Source: Spiractinospora alimapuensis
Lineage (GTDB): Bacteria; Actinomycetota; Actinomycetes; Streptosporangiales; Streptosporangiaceae
Assembly (NCBI RefSeq): GCF_018437505.1
Contig: NZ_CP072467.1
Coordinates: forward strand, 4,612,010 to 4,676,009
Direction of reading: 5' to 3'
DNA length: 64,000 nt
The notes under the pieces: model-generated
The model's input: the letters and a program-made list of their open reading frames with translations, nothing else
What the model was told of the DNA's origin: nothing
Database searches by the model: none
Shown: positions 36,119-44,526 of the stretch, piece by piece
Layout: the number at the start of each line of letters is the position of its first letter
How positions within the stretch are numbered: position 1 is the stretch's first letter
Made by a program: the position numbers and the translations under genes

Positions 36119-36284
36119 CGGACCAGCGCCGCGTCACGCCACATGTGCTGAGCTCTCCGGGAACACGTTAGACTTGTGCGGGCGTCTGCGCCCGATCGGG
36201 TTCGTGTTCCCGCCCAGCGCCTGCGATGGCGCGGCGAGGCCGTTGTTGCCCCCGTACGGGTTTTGTCCCATTAGGAGTTCCCTC

Positions 36285-36300
36285 TCCCGCATGCGCGGGA
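36285..36300 (+). promoter_or_regulatory. 16-bp palindrome in the rplY leader
   Basis: TCCCGC-ATGC-GCGGGA is a perfect palindrome 25 bases before the rplY GTG and would form a hairpin in the mRNA leader. A separate CCCGTACGGG followed by TTTT lies at 36251-36264 and could be a weak terminator of prs. Confidence 0.4.
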
Positions 36301-36324
36301 TGAATCAGACCGAGGAGTATTGCC

Positions 36325-36954
36325 GTGTCAGAGGTACGCATCAGCGCCGAGACGCGCACCGAGTTCGGTAAGGGCGCCGCCCGTCGCGTCCGCCGCGCGG
36401 GCAAGGTGCCGGCCGTCCTCTACGGCCACGGCACAGAGCCGCGGCACATCGCACTGCCGGGCCACGACCTGATGCTCGCCCTCAAGACACCGAACGTTCT
36501 GCTTCGCCTGGACGGCATGGACAAGGACAACCTTGTTCTGCCCAAGGCCGTGCAGCGGGACGCCATCAAGGGCTTCCTGGAGCATGTTGACCTGATCGTG
36601 GTCAAGAAGGGCGAGAAGGTCACCGTCGATATCCCGCTCCACCTCACCGGCGAGATCGCCTCGGGCGGAGTGCTGAACCAGGAACTGGTCAGCCTGGAGA
36701 TCGAGGCCGAGGCGACGCACATTCCGGAGTCCATCGAGTTCTCCGTCGAAGGCCAGGAGGTCGGGGCGCACATCACCGCCGCCGACATTCCCCTCCCGGC
36801 TGGTGCGACGCTGCAGACCGATGGTGAGGCCCTGGTCCTCACCATCGCCGCGGAGCGTTCGGACGAGGAGCTTGAGGCCGAGCTCACCACCGAGGAGGGC
36901 GCCGAGCCCGCCACGGCTGGTGAAGAGGAGTCCGCGTCGGAGTCCGCTGAGTAA
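36325..36954 (+). CDS. rplY: 50S ribosomal protein L25 (CTC/TL5 long form)
   Basis: A 209-residue protein: an N-terminal L25 domain (ISAETRTEFGKGAARRVRRAGKVPAVLYGHG) that binds 5S rRNA, a TL5-type C-terminal beta domain (about 95-185) and a Glu-rich tail. GTG start after GAGGAG. The glmU-prs-rplY-pth order is the usual actinobacterial one. Confidence 0.94.
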   Translation: MSEVRISAETRTEFGKGAARRVRRAGKVPAVLYGHGTEPRHIALPGHDLMLALKTPNVLLRLDGMDKDNLVLPKAVQRDAIKGFLEHVDLIVVKKGEKVTVDIPLHLTGEIASGGVLNQELVSLEIEAEATHIPESIEFSVEGQEVGAHITAADIPLPAGATLQTDGEALVLTIAAERSDEELEAELTTEEGAEPATAGEEESASESAE

Positions 36955-37061
36955 TCCCCTGAGGGGTCACCGCGATCGCGGAGGTGACGCAGGTGGTCGG
37001 TGCATGGATCCGTGGCCTCCTGCGTCGCCCGGACGATCCGGGAGAAGGAGGCGCCGGGGCG

Positions 37062-37646
37062 ATGGGCTCCGACTCCGACGACCGGTGGCTGGTGGTGGGC
37101 CTGGGCAACCCTGGTCCGCGCTATGCCGGCAACCGTCACAACGTCGGGCACATGGTGCTCGATGTCCTGGCTCAGCGTTCGAGTGAGCGCTGGAAGGGGC
37201 ACAAGACACGGACAGACGTCGCTGTGGTCAGGATCGAGGGCGTGCCCACGGTCCTGGCCAAGCCGCGTTCCTACATGAACGTCTCTGGCGGCCCCGTCGC
37301 GGGCGTCAGCGACTTCTTCTCCGTTCCCGTGGACCGGGTGGTCGTGGTCCACGACGACATGGACATTCCCTTCGGCGCGATCAAGATCAAGCGCGGGGGA
37401 GGCGCGGGCGGGCACAACGGCCTGCGGTCCATCTCCAAATCGTTGTCCGCCCCCGACTACGTGCGGGTTCGATTCGGAGTGGGGCGTCCGCCCGGCTCCC
37501 AGGACGCGGCGGACTACGTGCTGCGCGACTTCTCCTCCACGGAGCGCAAGGAGCTCGACGTCGAGCTGGAGCGGGCCGCGGACGCGGTGGAGGCCGTGTT
37601 GGCCCATGGCGTGGAGAAGGCGCAGAACACCTTCCACGGTTCCTGA
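37062..37646 (+). CDS. pth: Peptidyl-tRNA hydrolase
   Basis: A 194-residue enzyme that frees tRNA from stalled peptidyl-tRNA. Blocks: [24 protein letters not shown] with the catalytic His, [25 protein letters not shown] and [14 protein letters not shown] start at the ATG at 37062, which follows AAGGAGG; the frame could start at GTG 36984 with a 26-residue low-complexity extension. In related genomes mfd usually follows nearby, while here 9.5 kb of sulfate-activation and sugar genes intervene. Confidence 0.93.
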   Translation: MGSDSDDRWLVVGLGNPGPRYAGNRHNVGHMVLDVLAQRSSERWKGHKTRTDVAVVRIEGVPTVLAKPRSYMNVSGGPVAGVSDFFSVPVDRVVVVHDDMDIPFGAIKIKRGGGAGGHNGLRSISKSLSAPDYVRVRFGVGRPPGSQDAADYVLRDFSSTERKELDVELERAADAVEAVLAHGVEKAQNTFHGS

Positions 37647-37881
37647 TCCCCACTCTCGGGTGGGGTCTCCCTTGGCGGAGCTCCGAGTACGCCCTGGTCG
37701 CCGCCGCCGAGTTCGTCGTCAGCACTCCTCGGTCGGCCGTGCGCCCTTCGGTGCGATCCCCGGAACCCCGGTTTCCTCGCGTGGATCTCCGGATCGGCAC
37801 ACCTCCCACAATTACTGTGTGCGATCATATTGCTACACAAAGGCAGGATTCTGTGGGGGGAATCGAGCGTTGGGAGGTGTG

Positions 37882-38031
37882 ATGGTCGTGGTGAAACGTA
37901 CGTCCCTGGGGGGTATCCGTGCGATGGGACGTATGAGCGCGATCTACGTTACGTTGAGAGCCGGTCGTTCGCGCTGTTTCGGCCGCTATGACCGGGATGG
38001 TGGATCCGTGTGCCGATCGGGATTGGGCTAG
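37882..38031 (+). CDS. Short peptide upstream of cysQ, possible leader peptide
   Basis: A 49-codon frame with a strong GGGAGG site five bases before ATG at 37882. The product is basic, has two Cys near the C-terminus (SRCF and SVCRSG) and stops 9 bases before the cysQ GTG. It resembles no family I know. It could be a translated leader that couples or senses cysteine supply, but only two Cys are present, so this is weak. The A/T-rich stretch at 37803-37860 upstream may hold the promoter. Confidence 0.35.
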   Translation: MVVVKRTSLGGIRAMGRMSAIYVTLRAGRSRCFGRYDRDGGSVCRSGLG

Positions 38032-38040
38032 GTAGGGCAG

Positions 38041-38820
38041 GTGAGCGGTATCCGTAACGACCATGAGGTGGCTCGGGACTTGGCTACCGAGGCCGGCCAG
38101 CACCTGTTGCGTCTGCGGGCTCGTCAGGGGTTCGACGAACCCGACGTCCTGCGAACCCTGGGTGATCGCCTCTCGCACGAGTTCCTCTTCTCGGCGCTGG
38201 AGCGACTTCGCCCCAGTGACCCGGTGCTGTCGGAGGAGGGGGTCGTTGACGACCCCAGTCGCCTGACCGCACGGAGGGTCTGGATCATCGACCCCCTGGA
38301 CGGGACCCGGGAGTTCGCGGAGCCCGGGCGCAGCGACTGGGCCGTCCACGTCGCCCTGTGGGAGGCGGGCGACCTGGTCGCCGGGGCGGTCGCCCTCCCG
38401 GCCCAGGGCAGCACCCTGTCCACCGTCGATCCGCCGTGGCTTCCGGGGGAGCGTCCGGCCGAGCAGCGACTGCGGATCACGGTCAGTCGCACCCGGCCGC
38501 CGGAGTTCGCGCGACGGATCGCCACCCAGTTGGGGGCGGAGCTGGTGCCCATGGGGTCCGCGGGGGCGAAGATCTGCGCGGTGCTCCTGGGCATCGCCGA
38601 CATCTACCTGCACTCGGGGGGACAGCACGAGTGGGACAGCGCGGCTCCGGTAGCCGTCGCTCGGGCCGCGGGGCTGCACACGTCCCGCATCGACGGAAGT
38701 CCGTTGACCTACAACCAGCCGGACGCCTCGCTGCCGGACGTCCTGGTGTGCCGGCCCGAACTCGCGACGACGTTGCTGGCGAGCATCCAGTCCTGCGCGA
38801 ACACCGAAAACAGCGCGTGA
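38041..38820 (+). CDS. cysQ: 3'(2'),5'-bisphosphate nucleotidase, CysQ-like (inositol-monophosphatase fold)
   Basis: A 259-residue Mg-dependent phosphatase. Motifs: SEEG (metal Glu), WIIDPLDGTREF (Asp-Pro-x-Asp-Gly-Thr core) and GGQHEWDSAAPVAVARAAG (second metal Asp). CysQ enzymes hydrolyse 3'-phosphoadenosine 5'-phosphate, the by-product of sulfotransferases, and can also act on PAPS or inositol phosphates. It stands before cysD and cysN, supporting the PAP role. GTG start at 38041. Confidence 0.85.
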   Translation: MSGIRNDHEVARDLATEAGQHLLRLRARQGFDEPDVLRTLGDRLSHEFLFSALERLRPSDPVLSEEGVVDDPSRLTARRVWIIDPLDGTREFAEPGRSDWAVHVALWEAGDLVAGAVALPAQGSTLSTVDPPWLPGERPAEQRLRITVSRTRPPEFARRIATQLGAELVPMGSAGAKICAVLLGIADIYLHSGGQHEWDSAAPVAVARAAGLHTSRIDGSPLTYNQPDASLPDVLVCRPELATTLLASIQSCANTENSA

Positions 38821-38826
38821 GAATGT

Positions 38827-38846
38827 GGGGCGGGTCACACCGCCCC
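38827..38846 (+). terminator. Hairpin after cysQ
   Basis: GGGGCGG at 38827-38833 and CCGCCCC at 38840-38846 pair perfectly around GTCACA, 6 bases past the cysQ stop. Confidence 0.6.
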
Positions 38847-38859
38847 GCCGCCTAAAACT

Positions 38860-38901
38860 GTATACTCCCGGTCGGTTAGGTAGGGAATAGCCGCCGGGAG
38901 T
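38860..38901 (+). promoter_or_regulatory. cysD promoter and leader inverted repeat
   Basis: GTATACT at 38860-38866 is a good -10 box. It overlaps ACTCCCGG (38864-38871), which is perfectly complementary to CCGGGAGT (38894-38901), an 8-bp dyad with a 22-base centre. It may be a split operator or an RNA hairpin in the cysD leader. Confidence 0.45.
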
Positions 38902-39013
38902 TCGGAGTGTGGCCACGTCCGGGCCACGCCCAGCCACCCCTCCCACGTTCGGGGCGACCACTCTGCCTGACCGTCCAAGGCGGACCGCTACGACGAGTGA
39001 GGCGTGGACGGAC

Positions 39014-39934
39014 ATGACGCAGGCGCCCAGCCGATACCAGATGTCCCAGCTCGACCTGCTCGAGGCCGAGGCCTTGTACATCATGCGGGAGGTCGCCGCG
39101 GAGTTCGAGCGGCCGGTCCTGCTCTTCTCCGGGGGCAAGGACTCGATCGTGATGCTGCGGCTGGCGGAGAAGGCCTTCTGGCCGGGACCCATTCCCTTCC
39201 CCGTCATGCATGTCGACACCGGGCACAACTTTCCCGAGGTCATGGAGTTCCGGGACCGACGCGTCGCCGAGACCGGCGTCCGGTTGATCGTCGCCTCGGT
39301 ACAGGAGCAGATCGACGCGGGGGTCGTGCGTGAGCCCACCGGCCGGTGGGCCAGCCGCAACCGGTTGCAGACCTCGGCACTCCTGGACGCCCTGGAGCAC
39401 CACCGGTTCGACGCCGCGTTCGGCGGCGCCCGCCGCGACGAGGAGAAGGCGCGCGCCAAGGAACGAATCTTCTCCTTCCGCGACGAGTTCGGTCAGTGGG
39501 AGCCCAAGGCGCAACGCCCCGAACTGTGGAACACCTTCAACACCCGGGTCGCCCAGGGGGAGAACATCCGGGTGTTCCCGCTGTCGAACTGGACCGAGCT
39601 GGACATCTGGGCCTACGTACGGCGCGAGGAACTCGCCCTGCCGTCGATCTACTTCGCACACGAACGCTCGGTGTTCGAGCGCGACGGGATCCTTCTGGCC
39701 GACAACCCGCACGTGCACCGGGACGACGACGAGACCGTGTTCTCCACCATGGTGCGCTACCGCACGGTCGGCGACATGACCTGTACCGGTGCCGTCCGCT
39801 CCACCGCCACCACCCTCCCCGACATCGTCGCGGAGATCGCCGCCACACGGATCACCGAACGGGGGCAGACCCGCGCCGACGACCGATCCAGCGAGGCCGC
39901 GATGGAGGACCGCAAGCGCGAGGGCTACTTCTAG
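39014..39934 (+). CDS. cysD: Sulfate adenylyltransferase subunit 2
   Basis: A 306-residue PP-loop ATPase subunit that, with CysN, makes adenosine 5'-phosphosulfate from sulfate and ATP. Blocks: PVLLFSGGKDSIVMLRLA (PP-loop), FPVMHVDTGHNFPEV, AFGGARRDEEKARAKER and a C-terminal MTCTGAV with RKREGYF at the end. ATG at 39014 gives the usual start; a longer frame begins at GTG 38909 after a GGAG. Followed 53 bases later by cysN. No cysH/cysI is in the window. Confidence 0.95.
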   Translation: MTQAPSRYQMSQLDLLEAEALYIMREVAAEFERPVLLFSGGKDSIVMLRLAEKAFWPGPIPFPVMHVDTGHNFPEVMEFRDRRVAETGVRLIVASVQEQIDAGVVREPTGRWASRNRLQTSALLDALEHHRFDAAFGGARRDEEKARAKERIFSFRDEFGQWEPKAQRPELWNTFNTRVAQGENIRVFPLSNWTELDIWAYVRREELALPSIYFAHERSVFERDGILLADNPHVHRDDDETVFSTMVRYRTVGDMTCTGAVRSTATTLPDIVAEIAATRITERGQTRADDRSSEAAMEDRKREGYF

Positions 39935-39987
39935 GTCGTGCCCAGGCCACCACGAACACAGCGAACACGAGGCGGGGAAGCTTGCTG

Positions 39988-41253
39988 ATGACCAACGACA
40001 TCCTGCGATTCGCCACCGCCGGCTCGGTCGACGACGGCAAGAGCACACTGATCGGTCGGCTGCTCTACGACTCCAAGTCCATCTTCGAGGACCAGTTGGA
40101 GGCGGTGGAACGCACCAGCCGCGACCGTGGCGAGGAGGACGCCAACCTCGCGCTGCTCACCGACGGTCTGCGGGCCGAGCGCGAGCAGGGAATCACCATC
40201 GACGTCGCCTACCGGTACTTCGCGACGCCGCGCCGGACGTTCATCATCGCCGACACTCCGGGGCACGTGCAGTACACCCGCAACATGGTGACGGGGGCGT
40301 CCACTGCGGACCTGGCGGTGGTCTTGGTGGACGCGCGCAAGGGCCTACAGGAACAGAGTCGTCGCCACGCGTTCCTCGCGACGCTGCTGCGGGTGCCGCA
40401 CCTGGTGTTCGCGGTGAACAAGATGGACCTCGTCGACTACGACGAGGCTCGGTTCGAGCGGATCAAGGACGAGTTCACCGACTTCGCGGCCAAGTTGGAC
40501 GTCCCGGACCTCACCTTCATCCCCATCTCCGCCCTCCGGGGTGACAACGTGGTCGGCCGGTCCCCGAACATGGACTGGTACGACGGGCCCCCGCTGCTGC
40601 GCCACCTGGAGAACGTGCACATCGCCTCCGACCGGAACCTGGTCGACGTGCGCTTCCCGGTCCAGTACGTGATCCGACCGCACCGCGCGGCCGACCCGGC
40701 CCTGCACGACTACCGGGGCTACGCCGGCCAGGTCGCCGGCGGCGTCCTCAAGCCGGGCGACACCGTCACCCACCTTCCGTCGGGACTGGAGACCACGATC
40801 ACCGAGATCTCCACGGCGGACGGTCCCGTGGCCGAGGCGTTCTCCCCCATGTCGGTGACGCTGCGGCTCGCCGACGACATCGACATCTCCCGCGGGGACA
40901 TGATCTGCCGCCCCCAGAACCAACCGTCGGTCACCCAGGACGTGGACGCCATGCTGTGCTGGATGTCCGAGACCCGCCCCCTCACCGCTCGGAGCCGGCT
41001 GCTCCTGAAACACACCACCCGCAGCGTTCGCACCGTGGTCCGGGACGTCCACTACCAACTGGACGTCAACACCCTGCACCGCGACGAGTCCGCCGACACC
41101 CTCAGGCTCAACCAAATCGGTCGTGTCGCCCTGCGAACGACACAGCCCATCTTCACCGACGCCTACCGACGCAATCGCCTGACCGGCGGATTCATCCTCG
41201 TCGACGAGTCGACCAACGCAACCGTCGCCGCCGGCATGATCGTCGACACCTAG
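39988..41253 (+). CDS. cysN: Sulfate adenylyltransferase subunit 1 (GTPase)
   Basis: A 421-residue EF-Tu-like GTPase that drives APS formation by CysD. GTP motifs: GSVDDGKSTLIGRLL, DTPGHVQYTRNMVTGAS, NKMD. It lacks a C-terminal APS kinase domain, in contrast to fused CysNC/NodQ; the kinase is instead supplied by the CysC gene 3.3 kb downstream on the other strand. ATG at 39988 follows GGGGAAG. Confidence 0.95.
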   Translation: MTNDILRFATAGSVDDGKSTLIGRLLYDSKSIFEDQLEAVERTSRDRGEEDANLALLTDGLRAEREQGITIDVAYRYFATPRRTFIIADTPGHVQYTRNMVTGASTADLAVVLVDARKGLQEQSRRHAFLATLLRVPHLVFAVNKMDLVDYDEARFERIKDEFTDFAAKLDVPDLTFIPISALRGDNVVGRSPNMDWYDGPPLLRHLENVHIASDRNLVDVRFPVQYVIRPHRAADPALHDYRGYAGQVAGGVLKPGDTVTHLPSGLETTITEISTADGPVAEAFSPMSVTLRLADDIDISRGDMICRPQNQPSVTQDVDAMLCWMSETRPLTARSRLLLKHTTRSVRTVVRDVHYQLDVNTLHRDESADTLRLNQIGRVALRTTQPIFTDAYRRNRLTGGFILVDESTNATVAAGMIVDT

Positions 41254-41555
41254 GCGACACAACGCTCGACTCACCCGTCCGCCCGCCGCCACCCACGACG
41301 GACGCGCTCCGCGCGCGGTTCTTGCTGGGGTCGGGGCTCCACGCGGGAACGCGTCGCCGGCGACCTGGCTGGGTGTTCCCTGACGTAAATCCGCGACGCG
41401 GGTGGGGGCGTCCGCGCGCGGCCCCCGACACAGGACCCACTGGACGCTCGCTTTGCTTTCGCCGCTGCGGACGTACGGCGCACGAGGCTCTCCCCTTGCG
41501 GGTGCATGGGGAACCGAACGGGGTGGATGCCAATGCCGACAGTGTGGGCGGTGTG
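41254..41555. other. Gap between convergent cysN and the GT2 gene, no gene seen
   Basis: A 302-base G/C-rich stretch with no conserved frame. I see no strong terminator hairpin either, which is odd for a convergent pair. Confidence 0.5.
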
Positions 41556-43007
41556 TCAGAATCCTCGGCCGCGGCGGTGGAGCGTGTTGAGGATGGTGCT
41601 GGGGGACACGCCTCCGGCGATGGCGGTGGCCAGGTAGGCGCGTGGCTCGATGGGGTAGCTGCGTAGCGTGGTCGCGATCCAGCGGAGGGCCGCTCGTCGG
41701 TGGCCGGCCGCCGCCTCGGCGAAGGCGACCTGGCCGGCGACGCGTGCGTAGCCGGAGCGGACCAGACCGAACTCGGGGTACTCCGACAACAGCCAGCGCA
41801 GCGCACTGGAGGTGGCCTGCCATGCCTCGGAGTAGGGGGAGGGCAGGTGCCAGGGGACGCGTACCGCGGGTTCGGGGCACGCGCGCACGGTGCCGTTGCG
41901 CGCGATCCGCAGCAGCAGTTCGTAGTCCTTGGCGTATGTGCCGGGGATCCGTTCGTCGATGAGCCCGGTACGACTCATCAGGGTGCTGCGTCGCAGGAGG
42001 TAGGTGGAGGGGTGCACCTCGGTTCCGCGGTAGCGCAGGAGGTCGCTGAACGTGATCCGCCCCGGCCGTGGCGTGTGGTCGACCTCGCGCCGATCGCCGA
42101 CCGCGCGAATGCCGCAGGCGACGAGGTCGGTGTCGGGGTGGGCCTGGAGCAGCTCGACCTGGGCCCGGAGCTTGTGAGGCAGCCACGTGTCACCGTCGTC
42201 GCAGAACGCCACATAGTCGGAGGTCGCCGCGAGGATCCCCGAGTTGCGGGCGCCGGCCAGACCAGGGCTGCGGGTGTTGGCGACGCCGGCCAGCGAGCGG
42301 TTCTCCGTTCCCGCCGGTAGTGAGGCGTCGGGCTCTCCCCGCGCCGGCACCACGAGCGTGTGGATCCGTCCGGGGTAGTCCTGGCCGGCCAAGGAGCGGA
42401 GCGTGCGACGGAGGGCGTCGGAGTGGGTCCGGGCCGCGACGACGGTGGTGACGTCGGGCCATCCGTCCTGGGGGCACACCGTCGGAAGTGGCCCGCTGCC
42501 CGCACGCCGGGGCGCGGGGAGGGACGGGGTGCCCTGTCGATGCCCCACAGAGTTCCGGTGGCCGGCCGTGACCGGGGCCCGAGGCACGGTGTCCCGGTTC
42601 ACCCGGAAGTCGATGGGGTGTGCGAGGGCACGTTCCAACGCGTCAGCCAACTCCGAGGCGGTCGCGCAGCGAACGTGATCGGCGTCGGGCACGGAGAACG
42701 GGTGCTGCGCGGATCCGGCGTCGATCCGCTCCGCGTCGGTGTAGGGCCCGGCGACGATGGGAACGTGGCCGTGCCGTCGAGCCGTGCGGATGGACCGCGT
42801 GCACGGAGAGCAGACCACGACGATCGCCCGGTCCAGCGCGGCCGTGAGTCCGTCGTCCGGCGTGACGGTCGGCTCGTGCTGGACGGCCAGGGGCTCTACC
42901 CGCAGCAGGGGATGACGGGTGGCCCAGGCTTGCGTCCAGGACAGTGGGAAAGCAAAAGGAGAGTCCTCGGAATCGAGCAATACCAGGACGTTCGGCCGGT
43001 CCTGCAT
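41556..43007 (-). CDS. Family 2 glycosyltransferase with an extra N-terminal domain
   Basis: A 483-residue protein. The C-terminal part (from about residue 185) is GT-A: TVVAARTHSDALRRTLRSLAGQDYPG, GLAGARNSGILAATSDYVAFCDDGDTWLPHKL with the Asp-Asp-Gly-Asp metal motif, and TYAKDYELLLRIAR. The first 170 residues contain ALDRAIVVVCSPCTRSIRTARR and resemble part of a nucleotide-sugar or receiver-like fold, which I cannot name. No membrane helix. It is transcribed with the APH-like and CysC genes, so its product may be a glycan that becomes sulfated (inferred). GTG at 43019 is an alternative start. Confidence 0.75.
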   Translation of the reverse strand: MQDRPNVLVLLDSEDSPFAFPLSWTQAWATRHPLLRVEPLAVQHEPTVTPDDGLTAALDRAIVVVCSPCTRSIRTARRHGHVPIVAGPYTDAERIDAGSAQHPFSVPDADHVRCATASELADALERALAHPIDFRVNRDTVPRAPVTAGHRNSVGHRQGTPSLPAPRRAGSGPLPTVCPQDGWPDVTTVVAARTHSDALRRTLRSLAGQDYPGRIHTLVVPARGEPDASLPAGTENRSLAGVANTRSPGLAGARNSGILAATSDYVAFCDDGDTWLPHKLRAQVELLQAHPDTDLVACGIRAVGDRREVDHTPRPGRITFSDLLRYRGTEVHPSTYLLRRSTLMSRTGLIDERIPGTYAKDYELLLRIARNGTVRACPEPAVRVPWHLPSPYSEAWQATSSALRWLLSEYPEFGLVRSGYARVAGQVAFAEAAAGHRRAALRWIATTLRSYPIEPRAYLATAIAGGVSPSTILNTLHRRGRGF

Positions 43008-43245
43008 ACTCTGTCTCACCTCGATGCTGTGTCGCCGCGCCGGGGGCCTCGAAGCTGTGGACGTACTGCGACTCGTTACATGGAATGAGCGGGCCGAGAG
43101 GAGGCGTGCGGGGTTACCGCGGGGGATCGGCCCTTATCGGCTTGCCGTAATCATGCCATAGCTAAAAGTAACTGGGTCGCTTCGTTCGGTATCGATTCGA
43201 ACAGCGGTCAGGTCCGAGGATCACCAGGGGCTTTCGCCTGAGCGG

Positions 43246-44376
43246 CTACCGCCTCGTGCCGTTCGCACGACCCACCAGATTCCGGAGAATCGGCATCAGC
43301 CAGGGCCGAGGACTCCAGCTCGGGTCCTCACGCAGCCGTCGGGTGGTGCGGTCCGTGAGGTACAGGGCCATGGTGGTGGCCACGGTGCGGCTCGTCGGCG
43401 TCACTCCCGAACGCGCGAAGGCCGGGTCGTCGAGCAGCCTGGCCCCGCTGCGCAGCCAGGTGTCGACACCGGTGCGGGGATTGGCGCGCAGGCACTCCCG
43501 CAGGTTGTAGTGCAGCGCGTCGAAGCCGAGAGGGGCGCACACCTCGGCGCGCTCCCAGTCCCACACGAAGTCACGGCGCTGGGTACTGGACATGTTCCAA
43601 CGCGTCAGGTCGCCGTGCCAGGCGCCGAACAGAAGGTTCACGTCGGGTAGTCGCGTGAGCTGCGCCCGCAGAGCGTCACCGAGCGCACCGCCGGGCAGCT
43701 CCTTCACCGCGCGGGTGAGCCGATGCAGGTACTCGCTGGCGGCGAGCGGCTGCTGCACGACACCCGCCGTGTTCGCGATCTGGATCGTCGCCCGCAGCAA
43801 CCGGTGCCGGGTCGGCGGGTCGGTCTGTTCCCCCACCGGAAGGGCCTCCTGGACGAGGAAGGGCATCCCGCGCCACGAGCCGGCGTGCAGGACGCGGGGC
43901 ACCGTGACGTCGGGCAGGTGACAGTGGCGCAGGGATCGGAGCGTCTCCGTCTCGGATCGGACGAGCCGTGCGGTGTGTTCGTCCACCGCGAACTTCGCGT
44001 AGCCCACGGCGCCGCCCAACGGAGTCAGGAGAAGCGCGACGGGTTTCCGGTCGCTGCCCGTGCCGCCCGTCCGCACCGCCAACACGAGGTCCCGGCGCAG
44101 CACGTCGGCGAGCATGCGCTCCAACCCGTGGGGCGGAGCGAGCCGGACCTCTCCCTCCGCCGCCAACGGCCCCAGCCCGGCGGCGAAGCTCAGCCCCAGC
44201 ACGGTCGCGTGCACCCGTTCGATCCGTGGCTGCCCGGTGGTGAAGGCCATCAGTGCCCGGGCCGCCGCGTGTCGGTGCCCCGATGGGAGGAGGACTCGGT
44301 AACCGCCTCGGATCGAGGACACGAAGTAGCCGGGGCTCCGCTCGGACTCGATGCCAGGACGCACGAGAGACATCAT
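43246..44376 (-). CDS. Aminoglycoside-phosphotransferase-fold kinase-like protein
   Basis: About 376 residues (400 if begun at GTG 44448). The APH/choline kinase catalytic loop is visible as AWHGDLTRWNM (His-Gly-Asp...Asn), followed by FVWDWERA supplying the metal Asp. The N-terminal lobe has YAKFAV with a likely ATP Lys and an RSETETLRSLRH helix. Such proteins phosphorylate small hydroxyl compounds or sugars, or act as kinases in glycan synthesis. It sits between a GT2 gene and CysC on one strand, so I infer a role in the same product pathway. Substrate unknown. Confidence 0.7.
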   Translation of the reverse strand: MMSLVRPGIESERSPGYFVSSIRGGYRVLLPSGHRHAAARALMAFTTGQPRIERVHATVLGLSFAAGLGPLAAEGEVRLAPPHGLERMLADVLRRDLVLAVRTGGTGSDRKPVALLLTPLGGAVGYAKFAVDEHTARLVRSETETLRSLRHCHLPDVTVPRVLHAGSWRGMPFLVQEALPVGEQTDPPTRHRLLRATIQIANTAGVVQQPLAASEYLHRLTRAVKELPGGALGDALRAQLTRLPDVNLLFGAWHGDLTRWNMSSTQRRDFVWDWERAEVCAPLGFDALHYNLRECLRANPRTGVDTWLRSGARLLDDPAFARSGVTPTSRTVATTMALYLTDRTTRRLREDPSWSPRPWLMPILRNLVGRANGTRR

Positions 44377-44526
44377 CGTGCGCGTGGAGGTGTCCCGCCG
44401 GTACCGACCCGCCGTCCGTTGTCCGGAAGATTGGAACTTGCCGGACACGTTCGCCTGGCCGCGCGAGAAGAGAGCCCCACCCTGCGGCTGGCGGTGTTTT
44501 CGTTGGCCAGCCAGGAGGGGCGGAGC

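Noticed and set aside
38860-39013. A SAM or cysteine riboswitch before cysD
   Set aside because: I can draw one stem but not the conserved core of any known riboswitch class.
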